Shown: positions 27,276-37,767, counted from the first letter of the stretch. The stretch: DNA of 64,000 bases from Marinomonas fungiae (GCF_001418205.1 NZ_LIQF01000002.1:372001-436000); one strand, 5' to 3'. Numbers and translations: made by a program. Notes: a model not told the origin generated them from the sequence alone.

Positions 27276-28616
27276 ATGCAGTATAGGCGGTTTCGAGCTC
27301 CCGATATGCAAAAGGCGATACGTAAAATACGTGACGCTGTGGGGCCTGATGCTGTCATTATGTCCAATAAGCGGCTCCCTACTGGTGAAGTCGAGATCCT
27401 AATTGCTATAGATTACGATGGCTCTATGGCTCCTACAGCAAGCCATCAGAGTGCAGCGCGAAAAAGTGCTCCTGCTGCATCCACGAGCAGCCGAGCTGGG
27501 CAACCAAGCCCCTCATATCAAGAACGAATTGCACAAGCTCGCAGCTTAAGCGGAAGCGCTGCTTCTCCTAAGCCAAAAGGTGAAGCGTATGAGGTGTTTG
27601 AAGAGGCCCCCGTGGCTCAGCCTAACCTATATGCTGAACCAGAGCCTGCTATTCAAGAAGATCTATCTATTCGACCTCATACTCAAGAACGCCCTTCGCC
27701 AGATGAAGAGAAGCTTCGAGCAATGGAGAAAGAGCTCGAGCAAGTGCGTCGAATGCTTGAACAGAGCCAAGAAGATAAGCAGCAAGCCGCTGCTCAAGCT
27801 AGTGCGGTAAAACGCCAGACATATGATCAGCGACTGCATGAACAGCTAAAAACATTAGGCTTATCTGACCGTGTCATCGATAAAATTGTTTCCGATCTTT
27901 CTTTAACCGGGCGAGAGGAAGATTGGAAAAAAGCTCTGTCACATTTAGCTGATAGTATTCCTATTCGCTCTTCTACCGAAGCCTTCAGTGGTTGCATTGC
28001 CTTTATGGGGCCCACGGGTGTCGGTAAGACCACGACGATAGGTAAAATTGCCGCCCAGTATGTGCTGAAATATGGCTCACAAAGTGTGGTCCTGATTACT
28101 ACCGATACATACCGTATTGCAGCACATGAGCAGCTAAGAACCTTTGGGCGAATCCTGAATGTACCGGTGGAAGTGGTTAATGAATACACTGATTTAAATG
28201 AAGTGTTGGATAAATATTCAAACTATTCATTAATATTGGTGGATACTGCAGGGATGAATCCACGTGATCGCAACCTTGAGCGCCAGCTAGCGATGATGAA
28301 GCGGGCTCGAGGATATCTCAAAAAACTGCTCGTTTTGCCTTGCACCAGCCAGCGGCAAGTTTTAAAAACAGTAGTAGATGTATATTCTCAAATTCAGCTT
28401 GATGGTTGTGTTCTGAGTAAGCTAGATGAATCGGCTTCTCTAGGCGAAGCCATTAGTGTGGTAATAGAAGAAGGTCTGCCTGTGATGTATGTGGCGGATG
28501 GTCAGAGAATTCCCGATGACATAGAGCCTGCTAGGGCGCATAACCTCATTAGTCGGGCAGTTTATACTGCTGAACAATTCGGTCAATTATATGGGGCGCT
28601 TAAGTATGGTAGTTAG
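27276..28616 (+). CDS. flhF: Flagellar SRP-type GTPase FlhF
   Basis: Polar determinant of flagellar placement, related to Ffh and FtsY. N-terminal basic region (1-60), a variable linker (60-180), then the NG GTPase domain with P-loop MGPTGVGKTTTIGK near residue 244, DTYRIAAHEQL and VDTAGM, and a C-terminal SKLDE. Length 446 is normal. In most polar flagellates flhF is followed directly by flhG/fleN, whose MinD-like product limits FlhF; here fliA comes next with no flhG between. Confidence 0.95.
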   Translation: MQYRRFRAPDMQKAIRKIRDAVGPDAVIMSNKRLPTGEVEILIAIDYDGSMAPTASHQSAARKSAPAASTSSRAGQPSPSYQERIAQARSLSGSAASPKPKGEAYEVFEEAPVAQPNLYAEPEPAIQEDLSIRPHTQERPSPDEEKLRAMEKELEQVRRMLEQSQEDKQQAAAQASAVKRQTYDQRLHEQLKTLGLSDRVIDKIVSDLSLTGREEDWKKALSHLADSIPIRSSTEAFSGCIAFMGPTGVGKTTTIGKIAAQYVLKYGSQSVVLITTDTYRIAAHEQLRTFGRILNVPVEVVNEYTDLNEVLDKYSNYSLILVDTAGMNPRDRNLERQLAMMKRARGYLKKLLVLPCTSQRQVLKTVVDVYSQIQLDGCVLSKLDESASLGEAISVVIEEGLPVMYVADGQRIPDDIEPARAHNLISRAVYTAEQFGQLYGALKYGS

Positions 28617-28680
28617 TTTCGTAAAATTACGTTATTTGGCAGAGAAATTCTAAAGACTGTGTAGTACATTGATAACAGAT

Positions 28681-28693
28681 GTACCTCAGGTAC
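28681..28693. repeat. 13-base palindrome upstream of fliA
   Basis: A perfect six-base inverted repeat GTACCT / AGGTAC around one central C, 46 bases before the fliA ATG. It could be an operator or a chance match; there is no T-run to make it a terminator. Confidence 0.35.
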
Positions 28694-28738
28694 CAGATTT
28701 AGAGTTTTAGCGTATGACAACGCAAAGATGGATGTAGC

Positions 28739-29458
28739 ATGTATACAAAGAAGGCGACGTTATCGATAGATGCGATTGTGCTGAAGTATGATTTTCTGGT
28801 TAAAAAAATCGCCTATCATTTGTTGGCTCGATTGCCAAGCAGTGTCGATATTGATGATCTGATCCAAGCAGGGATGATGGGTTTGATAGAGGCTTACAAA
28901 CGCTTTGAATCAACCAAAGGCGCCTCATTTGAAACCTACGCCGGTATTCGTATTCGCGGAGCTATGATGGATGAGGTCCGAAAGAGTGATTGGGCACCTC
29001 GCTCAGTTCGTCGAAACAGCCGAGCGGTGAGTAGTGCTATTCGAGAAGTCGAATCCGTGAGTGGTCGAGAAGCGACGGATATGGAAGTAGCGGCTCACAT
29101 GGGAATAAGTATTGACGAATATCATGAAATCCTGCATTCATCTATGTCTACTCAGTTGTTTAGCTACGAAGAAATGTTGGATAGTGAGACAGGTAGCCAC
29201 GAACTGGATATAAAGGTTGAAGGTGAAACCAGTCAACCTGACCAGTTAGTTGCTGAAGCAGGTTTTCAATCCCAACTTGCACAGGAGATTGAACGTTTGC
29301 CAGAGCGTGAAAAATTAGTGTTATCGCTTTACTATAACGATGAATTGAATTTAAAAGAAATTGGTGCCGTGCTCGGTGTCAGTGAATCACGCGTCAGTCA
29401 AATACATAGTCAAGCTGCGATGCGACTGCGCTCAAGGCTTAGTGGCTGGCAAGATTAA
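28739..29458 (+). CDS. fliA: RNA polymerase sigma factor for flagellar genes (sigma-28)
   Basis: Sigma factor for late flagellar and chemotaxis promoters, held by FlgM until hook completion. Region 2 is visible as DIDDLIQAGMMGLIEAYKRFE and the -10-recognising FETYAGIRIRGAMMDEVRKSDW split over residues 60-83. Region 4 is the C-terminal LNLKEIGAVLGVSESRVSQIHSQA stretch (about 203-226). Length 239 is standard. The ribosome-binding site is weak. The 122-base space after flhF contains no gene for FlhG. The STAS partner switch at 15726-17738 could reach this factor through FlgM, which is not encoded here. Confidence 0.95.
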   Translation: MYTKKATLSIDAIVLKYDFLVKKIAYHLLARLPSSVDIDDLIQAGMMGLIEAYKRFESTKGASFETYAGIRIRGAMMDEVRKSDWAPRSVRRNSRAVSSAIREVESVSGREATDMEVAAHMGISIDEYHEILHSSMSTQLFSYEEMLDSETGSHELDIKVEGETSQPDQLVAEAGFQSQLAQEIERLPEREKLVLSLYYNDELNLKEIGAVLGVSESRVSQIHSQAAMRLRSRLSGWQD

Positions 29459-29503
29459 TGAATATGTTAGAAATGACTTTACCTAAGGGTTGTGGAGGTT
29501 GCA

Positions 29504-29896
29504 TTGGATAAAAATATGAAAATCCTGATTGTTGATGATTTCTCAACGATGAGACGTATCATCAAAAATCTACTGAGGGATTTGGGATTTACCAATACAG
29601 TCGAAGCAGATGATGGAACGACTGCGCTGCCTATTCTGCAAACTGGCACAATTGATTTTCTTGTGACGGACTGGAACATGCCTGGTATGACAGGTATCGA
29701 ACTTCTTCGAGCTGTTCGAGCCGATGAAAAACTGAAAACTATTCCTGTTTTAATGGTAACTGCTGAAGCGAAACGTGATCAGATCATTGCCGCAGCGCAA
29801 GCGGGGGTGAACGGTTATGTTGTTAAGCCTTTTACTGCAGTGGCCTTGAAGGAAAAAATCGAAAAGATTTTCGAACGTATCGATTCCGCAAAATAG
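29504..29896 (+). CDS. cheY: Chemotaxis response regulator CheY
   Basis: Single-domain receiver phosphorylated by CheA that binds FliM to alter motor rotation. The acid pocket is DD at residues 11-12, the phospho-acceptor is Asp 56 in [10 protein letters not shown], then the TAEA threonine and KPF lysine follow. A GTG at 29492 lies in frame, but GGAGG at 29494-29498 with five bases of spacing points to the TTG at 29504 as start; an ATG at 29516 is another possibility. First gene of the cheYZAB block. Confidence 0.94.
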   Translation: MDKNMKILIVDDFSTMRRIIKNLLRDLGFTNTVEADDGTTALPILQTGTIDFLVTDWNMPGMTGIELLRAVRADEKLKTIPVLMVTAEAKRDQIIAAAQAGVNGYVVKPFTAVALKEKIEKIFERIDSAK

Positions 29897-29905
29897 GGGC
29901 TGTAA

Positions 29906-30700
29906 ATGTCTAGTGAAAACGAGTCAAAACTTGGGGAATTCGAGTCAGTCGTAAAAGATGGCGCAGTTGATTTGCTAAATAAAATTGAGGTCGGTGATTT
30001 CAGTGGAGCAATCAAAGTTATCCAAGAATTAAGCGACGCTCGCCACAAAAGTTTCTATAACGAGGTGGGTTGTTTAACTCGTAGTTTGCATGATGCCATT
30101 CGAGATTTTCAAATTGACTCGGTAGACATGATGGTGAAAAGCGGCGTGTCTGATGTAGAAGCCGGTTCTCGCATTACGGATGCTTCGGATCGCTTGAACT
30201 ATGTCATCGAAATGACTAGTTCAGCTGCTAATAAAACCATGGATATGGTCGATAGTAGTGTGCCAGTGGCCAGTGAATTACAGAGTCAAGCTCGAGAGTT
30301 ACATAAAGACTGGAATCGTCTGATTCAGCGTGACTTAACTCCTCAAGAGTTTCGCGATTTGTATAAGCGGATTGATGCGTTTTTGAAATACACAGATGAA
30401 AGCGCCACTACCTTGCATAATAACTTGAATACCATCTTGTTGGAGCAAGGCTATCAAGATCTAACGGGACAAGTCATTACACGAGTTAATGAACTAATAC
30501 GTGATGTAGAAGAGCGTTTAGTGCATCTTGTTTCTGTTGCCGGTCGGGTTGATAGTATCTCTGGTATCGAGCATGAGTCGGAGAACAAGGAACGTGATGA
30601 CGATCGAGGCCATGGGCCAGCGATTAATAAGAATGATAACCCTGAAGTACTAAATAACCAGGACGAAGTTGACGATTTACTTTCGAGTCTTGGTTTTTAA
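29906..30700 (+). CDS. cheZ: CheY-P phosphatase CheZ
   Basis: Removes phosphate from CheY, terminating the signal. Helical protein of 264 residues with the conserved catalytic helix containing YQDLTGQVITRV near residue 190, where the glutamine acts on CheY-P. The last 13 residues, NQDEVDDLLSSLGF, form the C-terminal CheY-docking helix. It lies nine bases after cheY and 15 before cheA. Confidence 0.94.
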   Translation: MSSENESKLGEFESVVKDGAVDLLNKIEVGDFSGAIKVIQELSDARHKSFYNEVGCLTRSLHDAIRDFQIDSVDMMVKSGVSDVEAGSRITDASDRLNYVIEMTSSAANKTMDMVDSSVPVASELQSQARELHKDWNRLIQRDLTPQEFRDLYKRIDAFLKYTDESATTLHNNLNTILLEQGYQDLTGQVITRVNELIRDVEERLVHLVSVAGRVDSISGIEHESENKERDDDRGHGPAINKNDNPEVLNNQDEVDDLLSSLGF

Positions 30701-30715
30701 AAGGAGCTGCTGCGG

Positions 30716-33025
30716 ATGAGTTTCGAGGTCGATGAAGAAATTCTACAGGATTTTTTAGTAGAAGCTGGAGAAATCCTGGAACAGCTCTCAGAGCAATTGG
30801 TGGATTTGGAGCAAAATCCAGAGGATACCGCATTACTCAATGCGATCTTCCGTGGTTTCCATACAGTTAAAGGTGGTGCTGGTTTTCTCCAGCTAACTGC
30901 ATTAGTTGACTGCTGTCACTATGCGGAAAACGTCTTTGACATCCTGCGTAACCATCAGCGTAAAGTTGACTCTGAGTTGATGGATGTTGTGTTACAGGCA
31001 CTTGATGCTGTTAATGAGATGTTTGAAACCGTCCGCGCAGGCGGCGAGCCTGAACCAGCAGACCCTCAAATTATCGAATCGTTGAGTTACTTTGCTAAGC
31101 CTCAATCAGAGGATGAGTTAGAGGACGACGATGTTGAGGACGAAGAGGAAGATGAGTCTGTAGAAGACGCTTCAGAAGATGACAGTGCTATGGATGAGAC
31201 GACTGAGGAGCCTACGAATGCTTCTCAGCATGATGATATTTCTGATGACGAATTTGAATCTCTCCTTAGTGCCTTAGGCTCCTCCGACGATGTTGCAGCA
31301 AGTGATGTTTCAGCGAGTAACAGTGAGTCAGCGTCTGACGACATTACAGAAGATGAGTTTGATGCGCTGCTAGACCAACTCCATGGTAATAGTGCACCAG
31401 GTATGGATGCACCTGCAGAAACGCCATCGGCGACAGGTTCTGCAGATTCTGATGACATCACCGAAGATGAATTTGAAGCACTGTTAGATCAGCTTCATGG
31501 TGGTGGAGCTCCAGGTGTTTCTGACAGTGATGAGGCAAGTGTTGAGGTTCCTAAAGAAGAAGCCTCGAAAGGTGATACGCCTGCGTCTTCTGAATCTGAT
31601 CTCATCACTGAAGATGAGTTTGAACAGCTATTAGATAGCTTGCATGGCAAAGGCCAAGGTCCAAACTTAGCTAAAGACGAACCTGCTACTAATTCAGATC
31701 CTAAACCTGAGCCTGCTGCAGCAAAAGCTGAGCCTGAAAAGAAAGCAACTAAACCAAAAGCTAAAGCAGCGCCGAAGAAACCTGTAGCACCAGCTCCAAA
31801 ACCAAAAGTAGAAAGTTCTGACGCCGAGAAAGAAAAATCTCAGCATGCGCCAGTGGTCCAAGAAACCACTGTACGTGTTGATACTAAACGTCTAGATGAC
31901 ATCATGAACATGGTGGGCGAATTGGTATTGGTACGTAACCGATTGGTTCGTCTAGGTTTGCAAAGTGACGATGAATCTATGGGCAAAGCTGTTGCCAATC
32001 TAGATGTGGTAACAGGCGATCTACAAAACGCGGTAATGAAGACGCGTATGCAGCCAATTAAGAAAGTATTTGGCCGTTTCCCGCGAGTCGTTCGTGACTT
32101 GGCGCGTAACCTGAAAAAAGAAGTCAACCTAGAACTTCGCGGTGAAGAAACAGATCTAGATAAAAACTTAGTTGAAGCCCTTGCCGATCCTTTGGTCCAC
32201 TTAGTTCGTAACTCTGTTGACCATGGTGTCGAAGCTCCGGATGTTCGTGAAGCGAAAGGTAAGCCGCGAGTGGGTACGGTTATTCTCTCTGCTGAACAAG
32301 AAGGCGACCATATTTTGCTATCCATCGATGATGATGGCGCGGGTATGGATGCGGACTTATTGCGAAGAAAAGCCGTCGAAAAAGGCTTGATGGACACCGA
32401 TAGCGCTGAACGACTATCAGACGATGAAGCCTTTAATCTTATCTTTGCTCCAGGTTTCTCGACAAAAGCTGAGATTACCGATGTATCTGGGCGTGGTGTG
32501 GGGATGGACGTTGTTAAGACGAAAATCTCACAACTGAATGGTACGCTCGATATCAAATCAGTATTAGGGCAAGGCTCGCGCTTCAGTATTAAAGTGCCCT
32601 TGACCCTTGCAATCATGCCGACCTTAATGGTTATGCTGAGTAATCAGGCATTCGCGTTCCCATTGGTGAGTGTCAATGAGATTTTCCACTTAAATCTTAA
32701 AAAGACAAATATTGTAGATGGTCAACAAGTAGTGGTGATCCGTGGTAAGACTTTACCAATCTTCCATTTAAAAGACTGGTTGATTAAGGGAGCTGCTTAC
32801 GAGGAAAAACCGGCTGAGGCGCATGTTGTTGTCGTTCAAGTCGGAATGAATGAAGTTGGCTTCGTGGTGGATCAGTTGGTTGGCCAAGAAGAAGTAGTGA
32901 TTAAGCCTCTTGGAAAAATGTTGCAAGGTACGCCTGGTATGGCGGGTGCAACCATTACAGGTGATGGCCGTATTGCCATTATCTTGGATGTCCCGAGTAT
33001 GCTGAAATCCTATGCTTCGCGATAG
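30716..33025 (+). CDS. cheA: Chemotaxis histidine kinase CheA
   Basis: Receives receptor signals through CheW and phosphorylates CheY and CheB. Domains are Hpt/P1 (1-110, phospho-histidine 49 in RGFHTVKGGAGF), a long acidic linker of about 270 residues, a Lys/Pro/Ala-rich spacer, the P3 dimer helices (about 385-440), the P4 kinase (NSVDHGVEAPD N box, DDDGAGMD, GRGVGMDVV) and the P5 CheW-like domain (about 625-765). A separate P2 domain is not obvious; instead the linker has four copies of a short acidic motif, xITEDEFxxLLDxLHG, starting at about residues 173, 208, 246 and 295. These resemble the CheY-binding ends of FliM and CheZ. An AAAGGAG site precedes the start. Confidence 0.96.
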   Translation: MSFEVDEEILQDFLVEAGEILEQLSEQLVDLEQNPEDTALLNAIFRGFHTVKGGAGFLQLTALVDCCHYAENVFDILRNHQRKVDSELMDVVLQALDAVNEMFETVRAGGEPEPADPQIIESLSYFAKPQSEDELEDDDVEDEEEDESVEDASEDDSAMDETTEEPTNASQHDDISDDEFESLLSALGSSDDVAASDVSASNSESASDDITEDEFDALLDQLHGNSAPGMDAPAETPSATGSADSDDITEDEFEALLDQLHGGGAPGVSDSDEASVEVPKEEASKGDTPASSESDLITEDEFEQLLDSLHGKGQGPNLAKDEPATNSDPKPEPAAAKAEPEKKATKPKAKAAPKKPVAPAPKPKVESSDAEKEKSQHAPVVQETTVRVDTKRLDDIMNMVGELVLVRNRLVRLGLQSDDESMGKAVANLDVVTGDLQNAVMKTRMQPIKKVFGRFPRVVRDLARNLKKEVNLELRGEETDLDKNLVEALADPLVHLVRNSVDHGVEAPDVREAKGKPRVGTVILSAEQEGDHILLSIDDDGAGMDADLLRRKAVEKGLMDTDSAERLSDDEAFNLIFAPGFSTKAEITDVSGRGVGMDVVKTKISQLNGTLDIKSVLGQGSRFSIKVPLTLAIMPTLMVMLSNQAFAFPLVSVNEIFHLNLKKTNIVDGQQVVVIRGKTLPIFHLKDWLIKGAAYEEKPAEAHVVVVQVGMNEVGFVVDQLVGQEEVVIKPLGKMLQGTPGMAGATITGDGRIAIILDVPSMLKSYASR

Positions 33026-33046
33026 ACAAGTTATAGGAGCTGTATT

Positions 33047-34117
33047 ATGCCAGTGAAGGTGCTGGTAGTTGATGATTCAGGTTTTTTCCGTCGTCGACTC
33101 GTTGAAATATTTAGTGCTGATCCACGTTTACAAGTTGTGGGGACAGCAAATAATGGCAGGGAAGCCGTTGATAAAGTTCAAGCTCTATCTCCAGATGTCG
33201 TAACGATGGATTATGAGATGCCAGTGTTAGATGGTATCTCTGCCGTAACCGAAATTATGAAGCGTAAGCCTACGCCAGTGTTGATGTTCTCTTCATTAAC
33301 GCATGAGGGCGCACGGGTCACGTTAGATGCTTTGGAGGCTGGTGCCGTTGATTTCATGCCGAAGAATTTTGAGGATATTTCTCGTGATTCGGCGGTAGTA
33401 AAGCGCGCATTAGTTGATCGAGTATTAACGGTTGCGCGTACCCGTGTTGGGGCAAGCATTGCCCCCGCGGCGCGTGTAGCAACTAAGGTTGCTCCTCGTC
33501 CAATCGTTGTGAGTGGTGACCGTGGTGTTATTATTCCACGCGCCCGTAAAAAAGTAAGTTTAGTAGCGATTGGCACCTCTACAGGTGGACCTATGGCATT
33601 GCAGGCGGTGTTGACGAAATTACCGAAAGATTTTCCTGTGCCAATAGTTCTAGTGCAGCATATGCCTGCGGCATTCACTCATGCCTTTGCGGATCGTTTG
33701 AATAACATTTGTCAAATCAAAGTGAAAGAAGCAGAAGATGGCGACAAATTAATACCTGGTGTGGCTTTGCTCGCTCCGGGTGGCAAGCAAATGATGGTGG
33801 ATCCTCGTAATGGTGGCTGTGTTCGCATACTAGAAGGTGACGAGCGTCTCAATTACAAACCATCTGTCGATATTACCTTTGGTTCTGCATCTAAATGTTA
33901 CCCAGGTAAAGTGTTGTCTGTAGTGATGACTGGCATGGGGGCGGATGGTCGTGATGGCGCGCGAATGTTGAAAAATTCAGGCTCACGAGTTTGGATTCAA
34001 AGTGAAGATTCTTGTGTCATCTATGGTATGCCTCAAGCGGTTGAGAAAGCGGGGCTAGCCGATGATGTGATTCATTTGGATCATATTGGTGAGCGTATCG
34101 TGAAAGAGGTTGGCTAG
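33047..34117 (+). CDS. cheB: Chemoreceptor glutamate methylesterase CheB
   Basis: Removes methyl groups from chemoreceptors for adaptation. The receiver (1-125) has its phospho-acceptor Asp 55 in VTMDYEMPVLDG. A linker leads to the methylesterase domain (about 170-350) with the catalytic serine in IGTSTGGP, histidine in VQHMPAAFT and aspartate in MGADGRDGARML. A cheR gene is not in the window. A TAGGAG site precedes the ATG. The stop shares one base with the motC GTG. Confidence 0.95.
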   Translation: MPVKVLVVDDSGFFRRRLVEIFSADPRLQVVGTANNGREAVDKVQALSPDVVTMDYEMPVLDGISAVTEIMKRKPTPVLMFSSLTHEGARVTLDALEAGAVDFMPKNFEDISRDSAVVKRALVDRVLTVARTRVGASIAPAARVATKVAPRPIVVSGDRGVIIPRARKKVSLVAIGTSTGGPMALQAVLTKLPKDFPVPIVLVQHMPAAFTHAFADRLNNICQIKVKEAEDGDKLIPGVALLAPGGKQMMVDPRNGGCVRILEGDERLNYKPSVDITFGSASKCYPGKVLSVVMTGMGADGRDGARMLKNSGSRVWIQSEDSCVIYGMPQAVEKAGLADDVIHLDHIGERIVKEVG

Positions 34118-34854
34118 TGGATTTATTGACGCTAGGTGGTTTGATCGTAGCTTTTGCTTCGGTATTCCTAGCGAACTGGCTAGGGGGGGGAGAAGTTGTA
34201 TTATTACTTAACCTGCCTTCAGCCATTATAGTTATTGTCGGAAGTTTAGGTGCTGCTTTAGCACAGAGTACTGTCCATGAGGCTATTTCCGCATTACGCA
34301 TGTTGTCATGGTCTTTATTTCCTCCTGTTTTCGACTTGGAAAGTAACCGAAGGACTATTAATCATCTCGCACATAAGGCAAGGCGCTTCTCGATTCTTGC
34401 ATTAGAAAATGATGTGCAGGCGCTTAATAACGGTTTTGCCATACGTGCCATGCAAATGGCTGTAGACGGTGCTGATCCTGAGCTCCTCTCGGACCGCTTG
34501 CACGATGAAGCCGAGCGTATTCGTGATCAGCGCAGTGCTCATATTAGTTTCCTTGAATCTATTGGCGGTTATGCTCCGACCCTTGGGATTATGGGCTCGG
34601 TGCTTGGTTTGATTCAGGCAATGGCGAATTTAGACAGTCCTGAAGCGCTGGGCCATGGTATTGCTGTGGCATTTGTATCGACTCTATACGGACAAGGTTT
34701 TGCTAACTTAGTTATTTTCCCTCTCTGCCGTAAGCTTAATCGCTACGCTGATCGTGAATTATTAAATAATCAAATGTTTATTGATGGCATTCATGGTATT
34801 GCCATAGGAAAACACCCACAGCGCTTGGATTTGGAGCTAAGTGGCTATGAGTAA
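34117..34854 (+). CDS. motC: Flagellar stator protein MotC (MotA family)
   Basis: MotA/TolQ-type stator subunit forming the ion channel with MotD. Four membrane segments can be seen (about 3-20, 30-50, 148-170 and 180-200), with the cytoplasmic loop between the second and third pairs. The SIGGYAPTLGIMGSVLGLIQAM stretch split over residues 148-169 holds the family signature. Gene order cheB-motC-motD-parA matches Pseudomonas, where MotCD is the second stator set. The GTG start overlaps the cheB stop. Confidence 0.92.
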   Translation: MDLLTLGGLIVAFASVFLANWLGGGEVVLLLNLPSAIIVIVGSLGAALAQSTVHEAISALRMLSWSLFPPVFDLESNRRTINHLAHKARRFSILALENDVQALNNGFAIRAMQMAVDGADPELLSDRLHDEAERIRDQRSAHISFLESIGGYAPTLGIMGSVLGLIQAMANLDSPEALGHGIAVAFVSTLYGQGFANLVIFPLCRKLNRYADRELLNNQMFIDGIHGIAIGKHPQRLDLELSGYE

Positions 34855-35653
34855 TCCTAGACGCCGCCGCTCACGTAAGCGTGATGCGGATGCTCCGGGG
34901 CGCGATCGCTGGATACTGTCTTACGCTGATTTCATTACGCTACTGTTTGCTTTCTTTGTCGCCTTGTATTCTATCTCGTTAAAGGATGCCGGGGATCAGG
35001 AAGTGCTTAGTGAAACGCTTAATGGTGTTTTTGAGGCGGTACAAAAGTCTATAAAGCCTATTAATGTTGGTGAGCCTGTGGCTGGCCAGCCAGACAGTGA
35101 GCGTTTACTAGAGGTGGCACCGCCTGAAGAATCGGATGCGGACAACCCTCCTGGTGAAGTGGAGGGGCGTAGCCCCTTGTATGAGGCGTTAAATCAATCA
35201 ATCAACTCGCAATTTCCTACCTTACAATCAAAGGGAGATATTGCTATCACCGAAGATGCTGATTGGATTACCCTAGACATGAAGGCTGCTTTGGTTTTCG
35301 ATCAAGGGGATTTTGAACTGACGAATGAAGCGGTTGCTTTGATGATTGTCATTTCCAATATTTTGCGAGCATATCCAGCCCCAATTATGGTGTTGGGTAA
35401 TACGGATGATTTACCCACAAACTCGACACGCATTCCATCAAACTGGCATCTTTCCAGCCTGCGTGCGGCCTCGGTTGTAGATGAGTTAGTATACCGTGGG
35501 ATAAATCCTAAGTTGTTGGCACCAATAGGTTTTTCAAGTGAAAACCCGCAAGTCAGAAATACCAATGATTTTGCGCGGGCACAAAATCGGCGAGTAACGT
35601 TGAAAATTAGCAAGCATAGATCGGATAACTTGCACGATTACTTGTTTAACTAG
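34841..35653 (+). CDS. motD: Flagellar stator protein MotD (MotB family)
   Basis: MotB-type partner of MotC: an arginine-rich start, one membrane segment at about 25-48 with the ion-binding aspartate (residue 30) in SYADFITLLFAFF, and a C-terminal OmpA-like peptidoglycan-binding domain (about 125-262, ending in FARAQNRRVTLKI). It overlaps the end of motC by 14 bases. An ATG at 34847 is an alternative start. Confidence 0.93.
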   Translation: MAMSNPRRRRSRKRDADAPGRDRWILSYADFITLLFAFFVALYSISLKDAGDQEVLSETLNGVFEAVQKSIKPINVGEPVAGQPDSERLLEVAPPEESDADNPPGEVEGRSPLYEALNQSINSQFPTLQSKGDIAITEDADWITLDMKAALVFDQGDFELTNEAVALMIVISNILRAYPAPIMVLGNTDDLPTNSTRIPSNWHLSSLRAASVVDELVYRGINPKLLAPIGFSSENPQVRNTNDFARAQNRRVTLKISKHRSDNLHDYLFN

Positions 35654-35721
35654 CAAGTTAATGTATATGATTGTGGTGCAATAATTACGTAAATTTCTTG
35701 CATAGCATCTAAGGGGTCGGT

Positions 35722-36495
35722 GTGCACATTTGGGCGGTGGCAAATCAAAAGGGTGGCGTAGGGAAAACCACGACCGTAGTTAGTTTATCCGGATTGCTAG
35801 CGGATGCTGGTCATCGCGTATTAATGATCGATTTGGATCCACATGGCTCACTCACTAGCTATTTTCGCTTTGACCCTGATTCCATTGAGCACAGTGCTTA
35901 CGATTTATTTCAGGTAAACGGTAAAATTCCAGAGACATTGCCTCGTTCAGTGATTCTTGAAACAGGCCATCCTAATCTTTCGCTAATACCAGCTTCAACA
36001 GCTTTAGCAACCCTTGAAAGAAATGCTCATGCCCAAGGCGGCATGGGGTTAGTCATCTCGAAAACACTAGCGATCCTTTGGGATGATTATGATTATGTAT
36101 TAATTGATAGTCCGCCAGTTCTAGGTGTACTAATGATTAATGCTTTGGCGGCATGCCAGCACCTAGTGATACCTGTACAGACTGAATTCTTAGCGATCAA
36201 AGGATTGGAGCGTATGATTCGAACGTTGACTATGATCAACCGAGCTCGAAAAAGACCTGTCCCTTATACCATTGTTCCGACACTGTATGATCGACGTACC
36301 CAAGCTTCGAATAAAAGCCTACGCAGTTTAAAAGATCTTTATGACGATGCGGTATGGCATTCGGTAATTCCTGTCGACACTAAATTGCGTGATGCGAGTA
36401 CAGCCGGTGTTGCACCTTCTGCGCTAGATGCCAGTGCCCGGGGTGTTAAAGCTTACGCCAGTTTGATGGATACTTTGTTGAATCCATCTGGTTAG
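35722..36495 (+). CDS. ParA-family ATPase for chemosensory array placement
   Basis: MinD/ParA-type ATPase. The deviant Walker A is KGGVGKTT at residues 11-18 and Walker B is in YDYVLIDSPP near residue 130. In Vibrio and Pseudomonas the homologue at this locus (ParC or ParA) positions chemotaxis arrays at the cell pole together with ParP. An AAGGGG site precedes the GTG start. It is followed by the ParP-like gene. It is not FlhG: it lies in the che block and lacks the FlhG N-terminal FlhF-activating motif. Confidence 0.9.
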   Translation: MHIWAVANQKGGVGKTTTVVSLSGLLADAGHRVLMIDLDPHGSLTSYFRFDPDSIEHSAYDLFQVNGKIPETLPRSVILETGHPNLSLIPASTALATLERNAHAQGGMGLVISKTLAILWDDYDYVLIDSPPVLGVLMINALAACQHLVIPVQTEFLAIKGLERMIRTLTMINRARKRPVPYTIVPTLYDRRTQASNKSLRSLKDLYDDAVWHSVIPVDTKLRDASTAGVAPSALDASARGVKAYASLMDTLLNPSG

Positions 36496-36500
36496 AAACG

Positions 36501-37751
<1,251 letters not shown>

Positions 37752-37767
37752 GCTTGTAGAGGTCGTT

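Noticed and set aside
28636-28651. TGGCA-containing sigma-54-like stretch and a sigma-28-like TAAA/GATAA pair upstream of fliA
   Set aside because: The -12 position lacks GC, and the sigma-28-like halves are two bases too close.
31840-32616. 258-residue open frame on the minus strand inside cheA
   Set aside because: It lies wholly opposite the conserved CheA dimer and kinase domains; its Ser/Arg/Thr-rich composition is what the complement of that coding gives.
33211-33678. 155-residue minus-strand open frame inside cheB
   Set aside because: Opposite a conserved, plainly coding CheB; no supporting signal.
35722-36495. Considered whether this ParA-type ATPase is a relocated FlhG
   Set aside because: It sits in the motD-parA-parP-cheW order typical of chemotaxis array ParA and starts directly at the Walker A strand, without the FlhG N-terminal motif.
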